A DNA stretch of 64,000 nucleotides, taken from positions 21,255 through 85,254 of the forward strand of contig NZ_LMOV01000007.1 in assembly GCF_001424265.1 (NCBI RefSeq), given 5' to 3'. Numbering within the stretch: the first letter of the stretch is position 1; the number at the start of each line of letters is the position of its first letter. The position numbers and the translations under genes were made by a program. Under the pieces are notes generated by a model that saw only the letters and a program-made list of their open reading frames with translations, was not told the origin of the DNA and did no database searches. Source of the stretch: Acidovorax sp. Leaf160. GTDB lineage: Bacteria; Pseudomonadota; Gammaproteobacteria; Burkholderiales; Burkholderiaceae_C. Positions 55,160 to 63,966 of this stretch are shown in pieces.

Positions 55160-57106
55160 ATGCACCGCTCCATCGCCACCGTCTCGCTCAGCGGCACCCT
55201 GCGCCAGAAGCTCGAAGCCATCGCCGCCGCCGGATTCGATGGCGTGGAGCTGTTCGAGGCCGACTTCCTGCATTTCAACGGCTCGGCGGCCGACCTGCGC
55301 CGCATGGCCGCCGACCTGGGCCTCTCCATCGATCTCTACCAGCCGCTGCGCGACATGGAGGGCCTGACCGATGCCGCCTTCGCCCGGGCGCTGGAGCGCG
55401 CCGAGGCCAAGTTCGACCTGATGCAGGAGCTGGGCGCGCCGCTGGTGCTGTGCTGCTCCAACGCGCTGCCGCAGGCCATCGACGACCCGGAGCTGGCGGC
55501 GGCCCAGCTGCACACCGTGGCCGAGCGCGCAGCGCGGCGCAATCTGCGCGTGGGCTACGAGGCGCTGGCCTGGGGCCGCCACACCTCGCGCTTCGGCCAG
55601 GCGTGGGACATCGTGCGCCGCGCCGACCATCCGCACCTGGGCCTGATCCTCGACAGCTTCCACACGCTGTCGCTGCAGGACGACCCCGCTGCCCTCGCCG
55701 GCATTCCGGGCGACCGCATCTTCTTCGTGCAGATGGCCGACGCGCCGCTGATGTCGCTGGACGTGCTGCACTGGGCGCGCCATCACCGGGTGTTTCCGGG
55801 CCAGGGCGACCTCGACGTGATCGGCTTCTTCGAGCAGGTGCTGCGCGCCGGCTACACGGGGGCGCTGTCGCTGGAGATCTTCAACGACCTGTTCCGCGAG
55901 ACACCCAACCGCCGCACGGCGGTGGACGCCATGCGCTCGCTGCTGTACCTGGAAAGCGAGGCCCGCCAGCGGCTGGTGCCGCCCGCGGCCCCCGGCGCCT
56001 CCGCCGCCCCTGCGGCGCCCCCCGCTGCGCAGCCGCTGCGGGTGGATCTGTTCGATCCGCCTGCCGTGCCGCAGTGGTCCGGCGTGTCGTTCATCGAATG
56101 GGCGGCGGACGAGCCCGGCGCCGCGGCGCTGGACGCCGTGCTGCGGCAGCTGGGCTTCACCCGCGCCGGCCGCCACCGCTCCAAGGCCGTCACGCTCTAC
56201 CGGCAGGGCGACATCCACCTCATCGTCAATGCCCAGCCCGACTCCTTCGCGCGCCGCCGTTTCGAGGCGCACGGTTTGTCGGTCTGCGCGCTGGGCCTGT
56301 GCTGCGCCGACCCGGTCGCTGCCCTGGGCCGCGCCAAGGCGATGCGCTCGCAGCCCTACGACAGCCCGCTCGGCCCCAACGAGCAGCGCGTGCCCGCCAT
56401 CGTGGCGCCGGGCGGCAACCTGCTGCACTTCGTGCCGGCCTCGCTGGGCGCGCAGGGGCTGTTCCAGGCGGACTTCATCCTGGACGGAGAAAGCGGCGAG
56501 CCGGGCGAAGCCGCCGGCGCCGGCCTGCGCCGCATCGACCATGTCACCCTCGGGCTGGCGCAGGACCAACGCGACACCTGGGCGCTGTTCACCCGGGCCG
56601 TGCTGGGGCTGGACGTGCTGGAGGGCCAGAACCTGACCGACCCGTTCGGCCTGGTGCGCAGCCAGGGCGCGGCCAATGCCGACCGCAGCCTGCGCCTGGT
56701 GCTCAACGTGCCCCTCAGCCAGCGCACCGCCACGGCGCGGCAGCTGGGCCGCACGGGCGGCGGCGCGGTGCACCACATCACCTTCGAGAGCGACGACATC
56801 TTCGGCTCGGTCGCCGCCCTGCGTGCGCAGGGCGTGCGCTTCGTGCCGGTGTCGGGCAACTACTACGACGATCTGGCCAGCCGGCTCGACCTGGCGCCCG
56901 ACCTGCTGGACCGCCTGCGCTCCGCCGGCGTGCTGCTCGACCGCTCCGCCGCTGGCGACTACCTGCATGCCTACACCGAGAGCGTGGCCGGCGGCCTGTT
57001 CTTCGAGGTCGCCCAGCGCACGGGCCGCTACGACGGCTGGGGTGCCGCGAATGCGGCGGCCCGGTTCGTGTCCGAGGCGCAGAACGCCCGGCCGGCTGCG
57101 CATTGA
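55160..57106 (+). CDS. quiC: 3-dehydroshikimate dehydratase fused to an HPPD-like domain (QuiC type)
   Basis: A protein of 648 aa. The N-terminal sugar-phosphate isomerase-like TIM barrel (residues ~1-280) has GFDGVELFEADFLHF, YEALAWGRHTSRFGQAW, LILDSFHTLS and LSLEIFNDLFRE with the metal ligands. The C-terminal half is a 4-hydroxyphenylpyruvate dioxygenase-like VOC domain that keeps candidate iron ligands in DHVTLGL (near 460), VHHITFES (near 538) and LFFEVAQR (near 616). It converts 3-dehydroshikimate to protocatechuate. The start at 55160 (MHRSIATVSLSGTLRQKLEA) is the family start. A Pro/Ala linker around residues 275-295 joins the halves. Confidence 0.93.
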   Translation: MHRSIATVSLSGTLRQKLEAIAAAGFDGVELFEADFLHFNGSAADLRRMAADLGLSIDLYQPLRDMEGLTDAAFARALERAEAKFDLMQELGAPLVLCCSNALPQAIDDPELAAAQLHTVAERAARRNLRVGYEALAWGRHTSRFGQAWDIVRRADHPHLGLILDSFHTLSLQDDPAALAGIPGDRIFFVQMADAPLMSLDVLHWARHHRVFPGQGDLDVIGFFEQVLRAGYTGALSLEIFNDLFRETPNRRTAVDAMRSLLYLESEARQRLVPPAAPGASAAPAAPPAAQPLRVDLFDPPAVPQWSGVSFIEWAADEPGAAALDAVLRQLGFTRAGRHRSKAVTLYRQGDIHLIVNAQPDSFARRRFEAHGLSVCALGLCCADPVAALGRAKAMRSQPYDSPLGPNEQRVPAIVAPGGNLLHFVPASLGAQGLFQADFILDGESGEPGEAAGAGLRRIDHVTLGLAQDQRDTWALFTRAVLGLDVLEGQNLTDPFGLVRSQGAANADRSLRLVLNVPLSQRTATARQLGRTGGGAVHHITFESDDIFGSVAALRAQGVRFVPVSGNYYDDLASRLDLAPDLLDRLRSAGVLLDRSAAGDYLHAYTESVAGGLFFEVAQRTGRYDGWGAANAAARFVSEAQNARPAAH

Positions 57107-57156
57107 CGCCGCCGTTCATTTCAAGATTCTTTCGTCCAACAATGGAGACAAGCACC

Positions 57157-58581
57157 ATGGCCCATCCCACCGCCGCCGAGCCGCAAGGCAGGCACCAGTC
57201 GAAGAAAGCCGCAGCCAGCGGCTGGATCGGCTCGGCACTGGAGTACTACGACTTCTTCATCTACGCCACTGCGGCGGCGCTGATCTTTCCGCAGATCTTC
57301 TTTCCCAAGGGCGATCCGGCGATCGCCATCATCGCGTCGCTCGCGACCTACGGCGTCGGCTACGTGGCGCGCCCCATCGGCGCCTTCGTGCTCGGCCATA
57401 TCGGCGACACGCACGGCCGCAAGCAGGTGCTGGTGTGGTGCATGTTCCTGATGGGGTTCTCGACCATCGCCGTGGGCCTGCTGCCCACCTATGACCAGAT
57501 CGGCCTGTGGGCGCCCGCGCTGCTGGTGCTGATGCGCCTGATCCAGGGCTTCGCCGTGGCCGGGGAGATCTCCGGCGCCAGTTCGATGATCCTGGAACAC
57601 GCGCCCTTCGGGCGGCGCGGCTTCTTCGCCAGCTTCACGCTGCAGGGCGTGCAGGCGGGCCAGATCCTGGCGGCCGCGGTGTTCCTGCCGCTGGCGCACT
57701 ACATGCCCACCGAGCAGTTCAACAGCTGGGGCTGGCGCATCCCGTTCCTGCTGAGCTTCATCGTCATCATCGCCGGCTGGATCATCCGCCGCGAGGTGGC
57801 CGAGACGCCCGCCTTCACCGACAAGGCCGAGCAGAAGCAGCGCGCGCGCTCGCCCATCGTCGACGCTTTCAAGTACAGCCTGCCCGACATGCTGCGCGTG
57901 GTGTGCATGGCGCTGATGAACGTGATCCCGGTGGTCGCCACCATCTTCGGCGCCGCCTACGCGGTGCAGCCGGCCTACGGCATCGGCTTCGCCAAGGACA
58001 TCTACCTGTGGATCCCGGTGCTGGGCAACATCCTGGCCGTGCTGGTGATCCCGTTCGTCGGCAACCTGTCCGACAAGATCGGCCGCCGCCCGCCCATCAT
58101 CGTCGGCGCACTGCTCTCGGGTCTGCTGGCGTTCGGCTACCTCTACGCCATCAGCATCAAGAACGTGCCGCTGGCCATCTGCATGTCGCTCTTGATGTGG
58201 GGCGTGGTCTACCAGGGCTACAACGCCGTGTTCCCCTCGTTCTACCCCGAGCTGTTCCCCACCCGCACCCGGGTGTCGGCCATGGCCATCTCGCAGAACG
58301 TGGGCACCGCCATCACCGCCATGCTGCCCGCGCTGTTCACGGCGGTGGCGCCTCCCGGTGCCACCAACATCTGGTTCACGGTGGGCGCGATCGCCTTCGG
58401 CATCACGGTGATCTCGGCCGTGGCCGCGTTCTCGGCGCGCGAGACCTTCCGGGTGCCGATGCGGGATCTGGGTGACCCGAACGCCGTGCCCGTGCCGGCC
58501 CAGGAATACCACCGCCTGCGCAGCGAGGCGCTGGCGCAGTCCGAAGCCACTGCGCCGGCGGGCGTGGTCCGGCAGGGGTAA
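57157..58581 (+). CDS. MFS transporter, metabolite:H+ symporter family (ShiA-like)
   Basis: A protein of 474 aa with twelve membrane helices. MHS-family motifs: SALEYYDFFIYATAAALIFP (TM1), RPIGAFVLGHIGDTHGRKQV (loop 2-3) and GFAVAGEISGASSMILEHAP. It is expected to import shikimate, quinate or protocatechuate with protons, matching its place after the dehydratase gene. The ATG at 57157 follows AATGGAG; an in-frame ATG at 57142 would add METST. Confidence 0.92.
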   Translation: MAHPTAAEPQGRHQSKKAAASGWIGSALEYYDFFIYATAAALIFPQIFFPKGDPAIAIIASLATYGVGYVARPIGAFVLGHIGDTHGRKQVLVWCMFLMGFSTIAVGLLPTYDQIGLWAPALLVLMRLIQGFAVAGEISGASSMILEHAPFGRRGFFASFTLQGVQAGQILAAAVFLPLAHYMPTEQFNSWGWRIPFLLSFIVIIAGWIIRREVAETPAFTDKAEQKQRARSPIVDAFKYSLPDMLRVVCMALMNVIPVVATIFGAAYAVQPAYGIGFAKDIYLWIPVLGNILAVLVIPFVGNLSDKIGRRPPIIVGALLSGLLAFGYLYAISIKNVPLAICMSLLMWGVVYQGYNAVFPSFYPELFPTRTRVSAMAISQNVGTAITAMLPALFTAVAPPGATNIWFTVGAIAFGITVISAVAAFSARETFRVPMRDLGDPNAVPVPAQEYHRLRSEALAQSEATAPAGVVRQG

Positions 58582-58715
58582 AGTGCGCGGTTCGTGACGT
58601 GCGCCCGCCTGGGCGGCGTTCCGGCGCCAGGACCGTTCCGCGCGGTCCTGGCGCTTCGTCCTTTTTGCTCCCGTTCCGCTCCCGTTCCGCACCCCTCTCG
58701 CACCTTTCGCCACCC

Positions 58716-60029
58716 ATGTCCAACCTCATCGTGCACGGCGGCACGCCGCTTCGCGGCCGCATCACCCCGTCCGCCAACAAGAACGCCGTGCTGCCGGTGC
58801 TCTGCGCCACACTGCTCACCCGCGAACCGCTGCGCCTGCTGGGCGTGCCCGACATCACCGACGTGCGCAAGATCCTGGACATCTTCCGCACCCTGGGCAG
58901 CCATGTGCAGTGGGACCACGCGGAAGGCACGCTGGAGCTGCACCACGACGCCACCTGCTTCGACGCCGCCGCGCACCGCCTGCCGGAAGAGATGCGCTCG
59001 TCGATCATGCTAGTGCCGCCGCTCCTGGCGCGCTTCGGCGTGGCGCGGCTGGAAGACAACGTCAAGGGCTGCACGCTGGGTGTGCGCGAGATCGACCCGC
59101 ACGTGGAGGTGTTCCGCAGCTTCGGCGCCAGCGTGGAGCGGGCCGAAGGCTCGCTGCTGGTGCGCGGCCCGGCTGCCGCACCTGCGGCGCTGCGGCCCAC
59201 CAACCACTGGCTGGACTACGCCTCCGTCACCACCACCGAAAACTTCGTGCTGTGCGCGGCGGGCGCCCAGGGGGTGTCCACCCTCACCAACGCGGCCTGC
59301 GAACCGCACGTGCAGGAGTTCTGCCGCTTCATGGCCCTGCTGGGCGTGCGCATCGACGGCATCGGCACCTCGCGCCTGACGGTGCATGGCGGCGCGGCGC
59401 TGGGCGGTGGCGAGTTCCGGTTCGACGAAGACTTCCACGAGATCACCACCTTCCTGGCGCTCGGCGCCATCACCGGCGGCGAGGTGATCGTCAAGAACAG
59501 CGCGCCGGAGAACTTCCCGCTCATCGACCGCACCTTCGCCAAGTTCGGCGTGCGCATCGTGCACGAGGGCGGCTGGTCGCGCGCGGTGCCGGGCGGCCCG
59601 CTGAAGGTGCAGACGCCCTTCACCAGCAACGTGCTGACCAAGGTGGAGGCGGCGCCCTGGCCGTACTTCCCGGTCGATCTGCTGCCGATCTTCATCGCCC
59701 TGGGCGTGCGGGCCGAGGGCAACGCGCTCTTCTGGAACAAGGTGTACGACGGCGCCCTGGGCTGGACGGGCGAGCTGTCGAAGTTCGGCGCCCACGTGTT
59801 CTCGTCCGACCCGCACCGCATCGTCACCTTCGGCGGCGGGCCGCTCACGCCGGCCGTGGTGGAGAGCCCCTACATCATCCGCGTGGCGATCGCGCTCTTC
59901 ATGGTGGCGGCCAGCATTCCGGGCCGCTCGGAGATCCGCCATGCGGCGCCCATCCGCCGCGCGCATCCGCGCTTCGTGGAAAACCTGCGCAGCCTGGGCG
60001 TGCAGGTGGAATGGACCAGCGAAGACTGA
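58716..60029 (+). CDS. Paralogue of UDP-GlcNAc 1-carboxyvinyltransferase (MurA-like)
   Basis: A protein of 437 aa of the EPSP synthase/MurA superfamily. It retains the MurA-type Lys in ITPSANKNAVLPVL (near residue 20), the catalytic Cys in VKGCTLGVREIDPHVEVF (near 118), the Arg of that loop, and the Asp in PYFPVDLLPIF (near 322). The sequence diverges from housekeeping MurA at the C-terminal end, and the usual neighbours of murA (bolA-murA-hisG order) are absent. It may therefore act on another substrate. It is 134 bp after the shikimate transporter on the same strand. Confidence 0.85.
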   Translation: MSNLIVHGGTPLRGRITPSANKNAVLPVLCATLLTREPLRLLGVPDITDVRKILDIFRTLGSHVQWDHAEGTLELHHDATCFDAAAHRLPEEMRSSIMLVPPLLARFGVARLEDNVKGCTLGVREIDPHVEVFRSFGASVERAEGSLLVRGPAAAPAALRPTNHWLDYASVTTTENFVLCAAGAQGVSTLTNAACEPHVQEFCRFMALLGVRIDGIGTSRLTVHGGAALGGGEFRFDEDFHEITTFLALGAITGGEVIVKNSAPENFPLIDRTFAKFGVRIVHEGGWSRAVPGGPLKVQTPFTSNVLTKVEAAPWPYFPVDLLPIFIALGVRAEGNALFWNKVYDGALGWTGELSKFGAHVFSSDPHRIVTFGGGPLTPAVVESPYIIRVAIALFMVAASIPGRSEIRHAAPIRRAHPRFVENLRSLGVQVEWTSED

Positions 60030-60065
60030 GCGCCGCCGCCCGCCCTGCGGCTTCTCCTCAGCTCC

Positions 60066-60953
60066 TCAGCCCCTCGGCCCTGCGGCCCCGCTGCCCGACG
60101 GCGGCTGCGGCGCCATCAGGTCGTAGGCCGCGCGCAGGCGCTGCGCGTCCCGGCCCCAGCGGCGGTCCTGCGGCAGGCGGCGCAGCCAGTCCAGCCGCCG
60201 CACCGTGGTGGCCAGCTCGGCGCTGAAACCCTCGGCGCGGCCCGGCTGCTGCAGCCAGTCGGTCCACAGCGCACGCGCCTCTGCCAGCGCGCCGGATTCG
60301 GCCAGGTAGATGGCGGTGGAATGCGCATAGCAGAGCGCGTCGCGCACCTGGCAGGTCGCCAGCGGCAGCGCGGCGGCCGGGTCGTCCTCGAAATCGACAT
60401 ACGCCACCACCCCCCGGTCGTCGCGCACCAGGTTGCGGGCGAAGGCCTGGCTGAGGCACGTGCCCTGGGCATGCACGCGGGCGATGGCGTCCAGCCCCAG
60501 GCGCCACAGCGCCAGCACGGGTGCGGCGCCCTGCGGCACGGCGCGGTGGATCTCGTTGCCGAGCGAAGGCATGTCCTGCCCTGGCTGGCCCAGATGGCGC
60601 ATCAGGAAGCCCTCGCCGCGTGCCGCCAGCACCTCCGGTGCGCGCAGGCCGCGCGCCTCGAAGTCGCGCAGCCGGCGCACTTCGGTGGCCACGGCCTGGG
60701 CGCCGCCCCGGTTGGGCACGGGGCGCAGGGCCGGCAGCCGCAGCAGCCCGGCCAGCAGGGCCAAGCCGCGGTAGCGCCAGGGGCCGATGCCGGGGCCGGC
60801 CCGCTTGATCCAGACCTGCTCGCCGCCCAGCTGGTAGCTGGCGATGGGCGGCGCCTGCAGCGGCAGCTGCTGGTTGAGAAAGGCGGCGTAGTCAGGCGCC
60901 GGTGCGGATGCGGCTTCGGGTGCGGTCGCGGCGGCGGCGGGTGGCTGGAGCAT
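60066..60953 (-). CDS. Protein-kinase-like fold protein (WaaP/BUD32-like)
   Basis: A protein of 295 aa. Kinase-like landmarks: VWIKRAGPG (candidate ATP Lys), an EVRRLRDFEARGLRAPEVLA helix, IARVHAQGTCLSQAFARNLV (catalytic loop with RN) and VAYVDFEDDPAA (DFE in place of DFG). It resembles lipopolysaccharide- or small-kinase-like proteins of betaproteobacteria. The substrate is unknown, and a possible phosphorylation role is inferred only from these motifs. Convergent with the MurA paralogue. Confidence 0.75.
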   Translation of the reverse strand: MLQPPAAAATAPEAASAPAPDYAAFLNQQLPLQAPPIASYQLGGEQVWIKRAGPGIGPWRYRGLALLAGLLRLPALRPVPNRGGAQAVATEVRRLRDFEARGLRAPEVLAARGEGFLMRHLGQPGQDMPSLGNEIHRAVPQGAAPVLALWRLGLDAIARVHAQGTCLSQAFARNLVRDDRGVVAYVDFEDDPAAALPLATCQVRDALCYAHSTAIYLAESGALAEARALWTDWLQQPGRAEGFSAELATTVRRLDWLRRLPQDRRWGRDAQRLRAAYDLMAPQPPSGSGAAGPRG

Positions 60954-61173
60954 GGCGGGGCGGGCGGACGGACGGGGCGGGAGGGTAGTGCGGGAGGCGG
61001 GCGGGCTGGCGAGCGGCTTTCGCAGGGGGCGGATAAACTGGCCGGCTTTTCACGGGCCGCGTGGAAGCGCCCGCGGCGCTTCGCATCCACATCGCGCTGC
61101 CATCGCAGACGGCCCCGCCGGCCCGCGCATCATAAAAGCCCTTCACCTGCTCCTGAAACCGCAACCACCTGCC

Positions 61174-62001
61174 ATGTCCAACGCCGCCGACACGCCTTCC
61201 CAAGAACCTTCCGCCGCCCTGGGCGCGGACCAGCTCGACGAACTCGACACCCTGCTGGATGACCTGCGCACCCGCGCCGAGGAAATCCCGCAGTGGGAGT
61301 TCTGCGACGGCTTTCTGACCGCGCTGGCCTGCACCCGCCGCGAGGTGCCCACCGCCGAATGGCTGTCGATGCTGCTGGGCGACGGCGCCGAGCTGGAACC
61401 GGCCGAGGACGGCACGCTGCCCGTGCTGCCCGCCTTCACCGACGCCGCGCAGCAGGCCCGCTTCCTGGAGCTGTGGAGCCTGCGCTGGAACGAGGTGGTG
61501 GCGCAGCTGGATGCCGACGTGCAGTCGCTGGACGAAGACGACGCCTTCCAGCCCGAGGCCATGGACATGCGCGGCGCCATCGCCAGCCTGCCCGAGGAAG
61601 AACGCGCCGACATGGAAGGACAGGAGATCCCGTCCTTCGGCCAGGTGTGGGCGCTGGGCTTCATGTTCGCGGTGGAGAACTGGCCCGAGGAATGGGCGGC
61701 GCCGCGCGACCGCGAAGCGGCCGAGTGGCTCAACGAGGCGCTGGACGGCATCGTCGCGCTGACCGAAGACGACACCGGCAAGCCCGAGGTCTGCATGTAC
61801 TCGGAAGACGGCCCGCCCAGCACCAGCCAGGCGCGCGTGGAAGCCTTCGGCGAAGCCATCTGGGCCGTGTACGACCTGCGCCGCCTCTGGAAGAGCATGG
61901 GCCCGCGCGTCGAAGCCGTGCGCCGCGCCGACACGCCGGGCCGCAACGACCCCTGCCACTGCGGCAGCGGCAAGAAGTTCAAGAAGTGCCACGGGGCCTG
62001 A
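61174..62001 (+). CDS. YecA/UPF0149 family protein with C-terminal SEC-C motif
   Basis: A protein of 275 aa. The UPF0149 domain includes EFCDGFLTALACTRREVPTA and WALGFMFAVENWPEEW. The SEC-C zinc motif DPCHCGSGKKFKKCHG ends the protein. Such proteins bind zinc and are related to the SecA C-terminal tail; a role in protein quality control is suggested but not shown. The ATG at 61174 lacks a strong ribosome-binding site. Acidic overall. Confidence 0.92.
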   Translation: MSNAADTPSQEPSAALGADQLDELDTLLDDLRTRAEEIPQWEFCDGFLTALACTRREVPTAEWLSMLLGDGAELEPAEDGTLPVLPAFTDAAQQARFLELWSLRWNEVVAQLDADVQSLDEDDAFQPEAMDMRGAIASLPEEERADMEGQEIPSFGQVWALGFMFAVENWPEEWAAPRDREAAEWLNEALDGIVALTEDDTGKPEVCMYSEDGPPSTSQARVEAFGEAIWAVYDLRRLWKSMGPRVEAVRRADTPGRNDPCHCGSGKKFKKCHGA

Positions 62002-62075
62002 TGGCCACTGCCTGAGGCGCTGCGCGCCCCGGAGCTGCCGCCCCGGGCCGGTCGGAAGCCGGTTCGACCGTGCTG

Positions 62076-62120
62076 CTCCTGAATTGATAGCTGCATGCGC
62101 TGGTAGGTCGGGCGCTGGAG
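62076..62120. repeat. Dispersed repeat copy with conserved right flank
   Basis: GCTCCTGAATTGATAGC is followed by TGCATGCGCTGGTAGG and GCGCTGGAGCC. The left arm has decayed, but the ATAGCTG and GCGCTGGAG blocks agree with the copy at 30903. Confidence 0.55.
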
Positions 62121-62213
62121 CCACTTTCTTTCAAGAATCACCTGCGGGTATCGGCCCCCTCGGCTGTTCCTGTGGTCGCCCAGTGCCGCCGCCCGCATCC
62201 ACTCCCTCGACGT

Positions 62214-63701
62214 ATGACCGCCGCTTCTTTCCTTTCGCGCCTGCGCGCCGAATGGGCGCCCAGCGTTCCGCGTGAGCTGCTGGCCGGCGCCGTGGCCACC
62301 TTCGCGCTGATTCCCGAAGTGATCGCCTTCAGCTTCGTGGCTGGGGTCGATCCGTCGGTGGGGCTGTTCGCTTCTTTTGTCATCAGCATCGTCATCGCCT
62401 TCGCGGGCGGGCGGCCGGCCATGGTGTCGGCGGCGGCGGGCTCGGTGGCGCTGGTGGCCGCGCCGCTGGTGGCGTCGCACGGCGTGGGCTATCTGCTGGC
62501 GGCGGGCCTGCTGGCGGGGGCCGTGCAGGTGGTGTTCGGGCTGCTGAAGCTGGGCGTGCTGATGCGCTTCGTCTCCAGTTCGGTGCGCACCGGTTTCGTC
62601 AACGCGCTGGCGGTGCTGATCTTCGCGGCCCAGCTGCCCCACCTGAAGGGGGCGGGCCCCGCCACCTGGGCGCTGCTGGCGCTGGGCCTGGCCATCATCT
62701 ACGGCCTGCCCGGGCTGGGCCGCCGGCTGGGGCTGCGCGCGCTCACGGCCATTCCGTCGCCGCTGATCTGCGTGGTGGCGCTCACGCTGGTCGCCTCGGC
62801 CCTGGGACTGCCGGTGCCCACCGTGGCCGACCTGGGCCGCCTGCCCGAGAGCCTGCCCTTCTTCGGCCTGCCGGCCGTGCCGGCGTCGCTGGACACGCTG
62901 CGCATCATCGTGCTGCCGGCGCTGGCCATCGCCATGGTCGGCCTGCTGGAGTCGGTGCTGACGGCGGCCGTGGTAGACGAGATGACCGGCACGCCCAGCG
63001 ACAAGAACCGCGAATGCACGGGCCTGGGGCTGGCCAACATCGCGGCCAGCTGCTTTGGCGGCATCGCCGGCTGCGGAATGATCGGCCAGGCGGTCAGCAA
63101 CGTGAAGTACGGCGGGCGCGGGCGCCTGTCCACGCTGTTCGCGGGCGTGTTCCTGCTGGTGCTGATGGTGGCGCTCAAGGACTGGGTCTCGCGCGTGCCG
63201 GTGATCGCGCTGGTGGCCATCATGGTGATGGTGTCGGCCTCCACCTTCGACTGGAAGTCGCTCGGCCAGCTGGTGCGGCACCCGCGCCTGTCCAGCACGG
63301 TGATGCTGGCGACGGTGGCGGTCACCATTGCCACGCACAACCTGGCCGCCGGCGTGGCGGTGGGCGTGCTGCTGAGCGGCGTGTTCTTCGCCTTCAAGGT
63401 CTCGCGCATGCTGGACGTGCAGGCCGGGGTGGACGCCGCCACGGGGCTGCACACCTGGCGGGTGCGCGGGCAGGTGTTCTTCGCGTCGGCCGATGCGTTC
63501 ATCGAGGCCTTCGATGTACTGTCGGTCGAGGGGCAGCCGGTGCGGATCGATGTGTCAGCGGCGCATTTTTGGGATGTGACGGCGGTGGGGGCGCTGGAAG
63601 AGGTGGTGCAGCGGCTCAAGGGGCATGGGTGTGGGGTGGAGGTGGTGGGGTTGGGGGCGGCGAGTGCGGTGTTGATTGATCGGTTGGGTGGGGTGGGGTA
63701 G
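62214..63701 (+). CDS. SulP-family anion transporter with STAS domain
   Basis: A protein of 495 aa. Around 10-12 membrane helices, beginning VPRELLAGAVATFALIPEVI, with NALAVLIFAAQLPHL, VGLLESVLTAAVVDEMTG and CFGGIAGCGMIGQAVSNVKY, the transporter signature. The C-terminal cytoplasmic STAS domain covers residues ~410-495. Members carry sulfate, bicarbonate or dicarboxylates with protons or sodium; the substrate here is unknown. The start at 62214 (MTAASFLSRLRAEW) is favoured over an upstream GTG. The last ~140 bp have strong G over C bias on the plus strand. Confidence 0.9.
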   Translation: MTAASFLSRLRAEWAPSVPRELLAGAVATFALIPEVIAFSFVAGVDPSVGLFASFVISIVIAFAGGRPAMVSAAAGSVALVAAPLVASHGVGYLLAAGLLAGAVQVVFGLLKLGVLMRFVSSSVRTGFVNALAVLIFAAQLPHLKGAGPATWALLALGLAIIYGLPGLGRRLGLRALTAIPSPLICVVALTLVASALGLPVPTVADLGRLPESLPFFGLPAVPASLDTLRIIVLPALAIAMVGLLESVLTAAVVDEMTGTPSDKNRECTGLGLANIAASCFGGIAGCGMIGQAVSNVKYGGRGRLSTLFAGVFLLVLMVALKDWVSRVPVIALVAIMVMVSASTFDWKSLGQLVRHPRLSSTVMLATVAVTIATHNLAAGVAVGVLLSGVFFAFKVSRMLDVQAGVDAATGLHTWRVRGQVFFASADAFIEAFDVLSVEGQPVRIDVSAAHFWDVTAVGALEEVVQRLKGHGCGVEVVGLGAASAVLIDRLGGVG

Positions 63702-63877
63702 AGCTGCTGGCTGGCTTGGGTAGGGTTTCTTGTTGATCTTTGGCTGATCGGGGTGAGCTGGTCGAGGCCTGGTCGAAGCCTGGGCGTGCTGTTGGCGCTG
63801 TTGGCGTGTTGCTGGGGCGGTGCTGGCGGGTGCTGGGCCTTTGCTTCCCGGGGCCGGGATTTCGCCCCGGCTGGCGA

Positions 63878-63911
63878 GTAACTTTCTTTCGTCTCGCCGA
63901 AAGAAAGTCAC
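63878..63911. repeat. AT-rich stem-loop near the window end
   Basis: GTAACTTTCTTTCG (63878-63891), six-base loop, CGAAAGAAAGTCAC (63898-63911), 13 of 14 pairs. It is like a betaproteobacterial dispersed stem-loop I recall. It lies between the SulP gene and the putative insertion sequence. Confidence 0.7.
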
Positions 63912-63966
63912 GGCGGTTTCTATAGTGAAGTGCAACACCTGAATCCAACCGGACTGAAGACACTTC

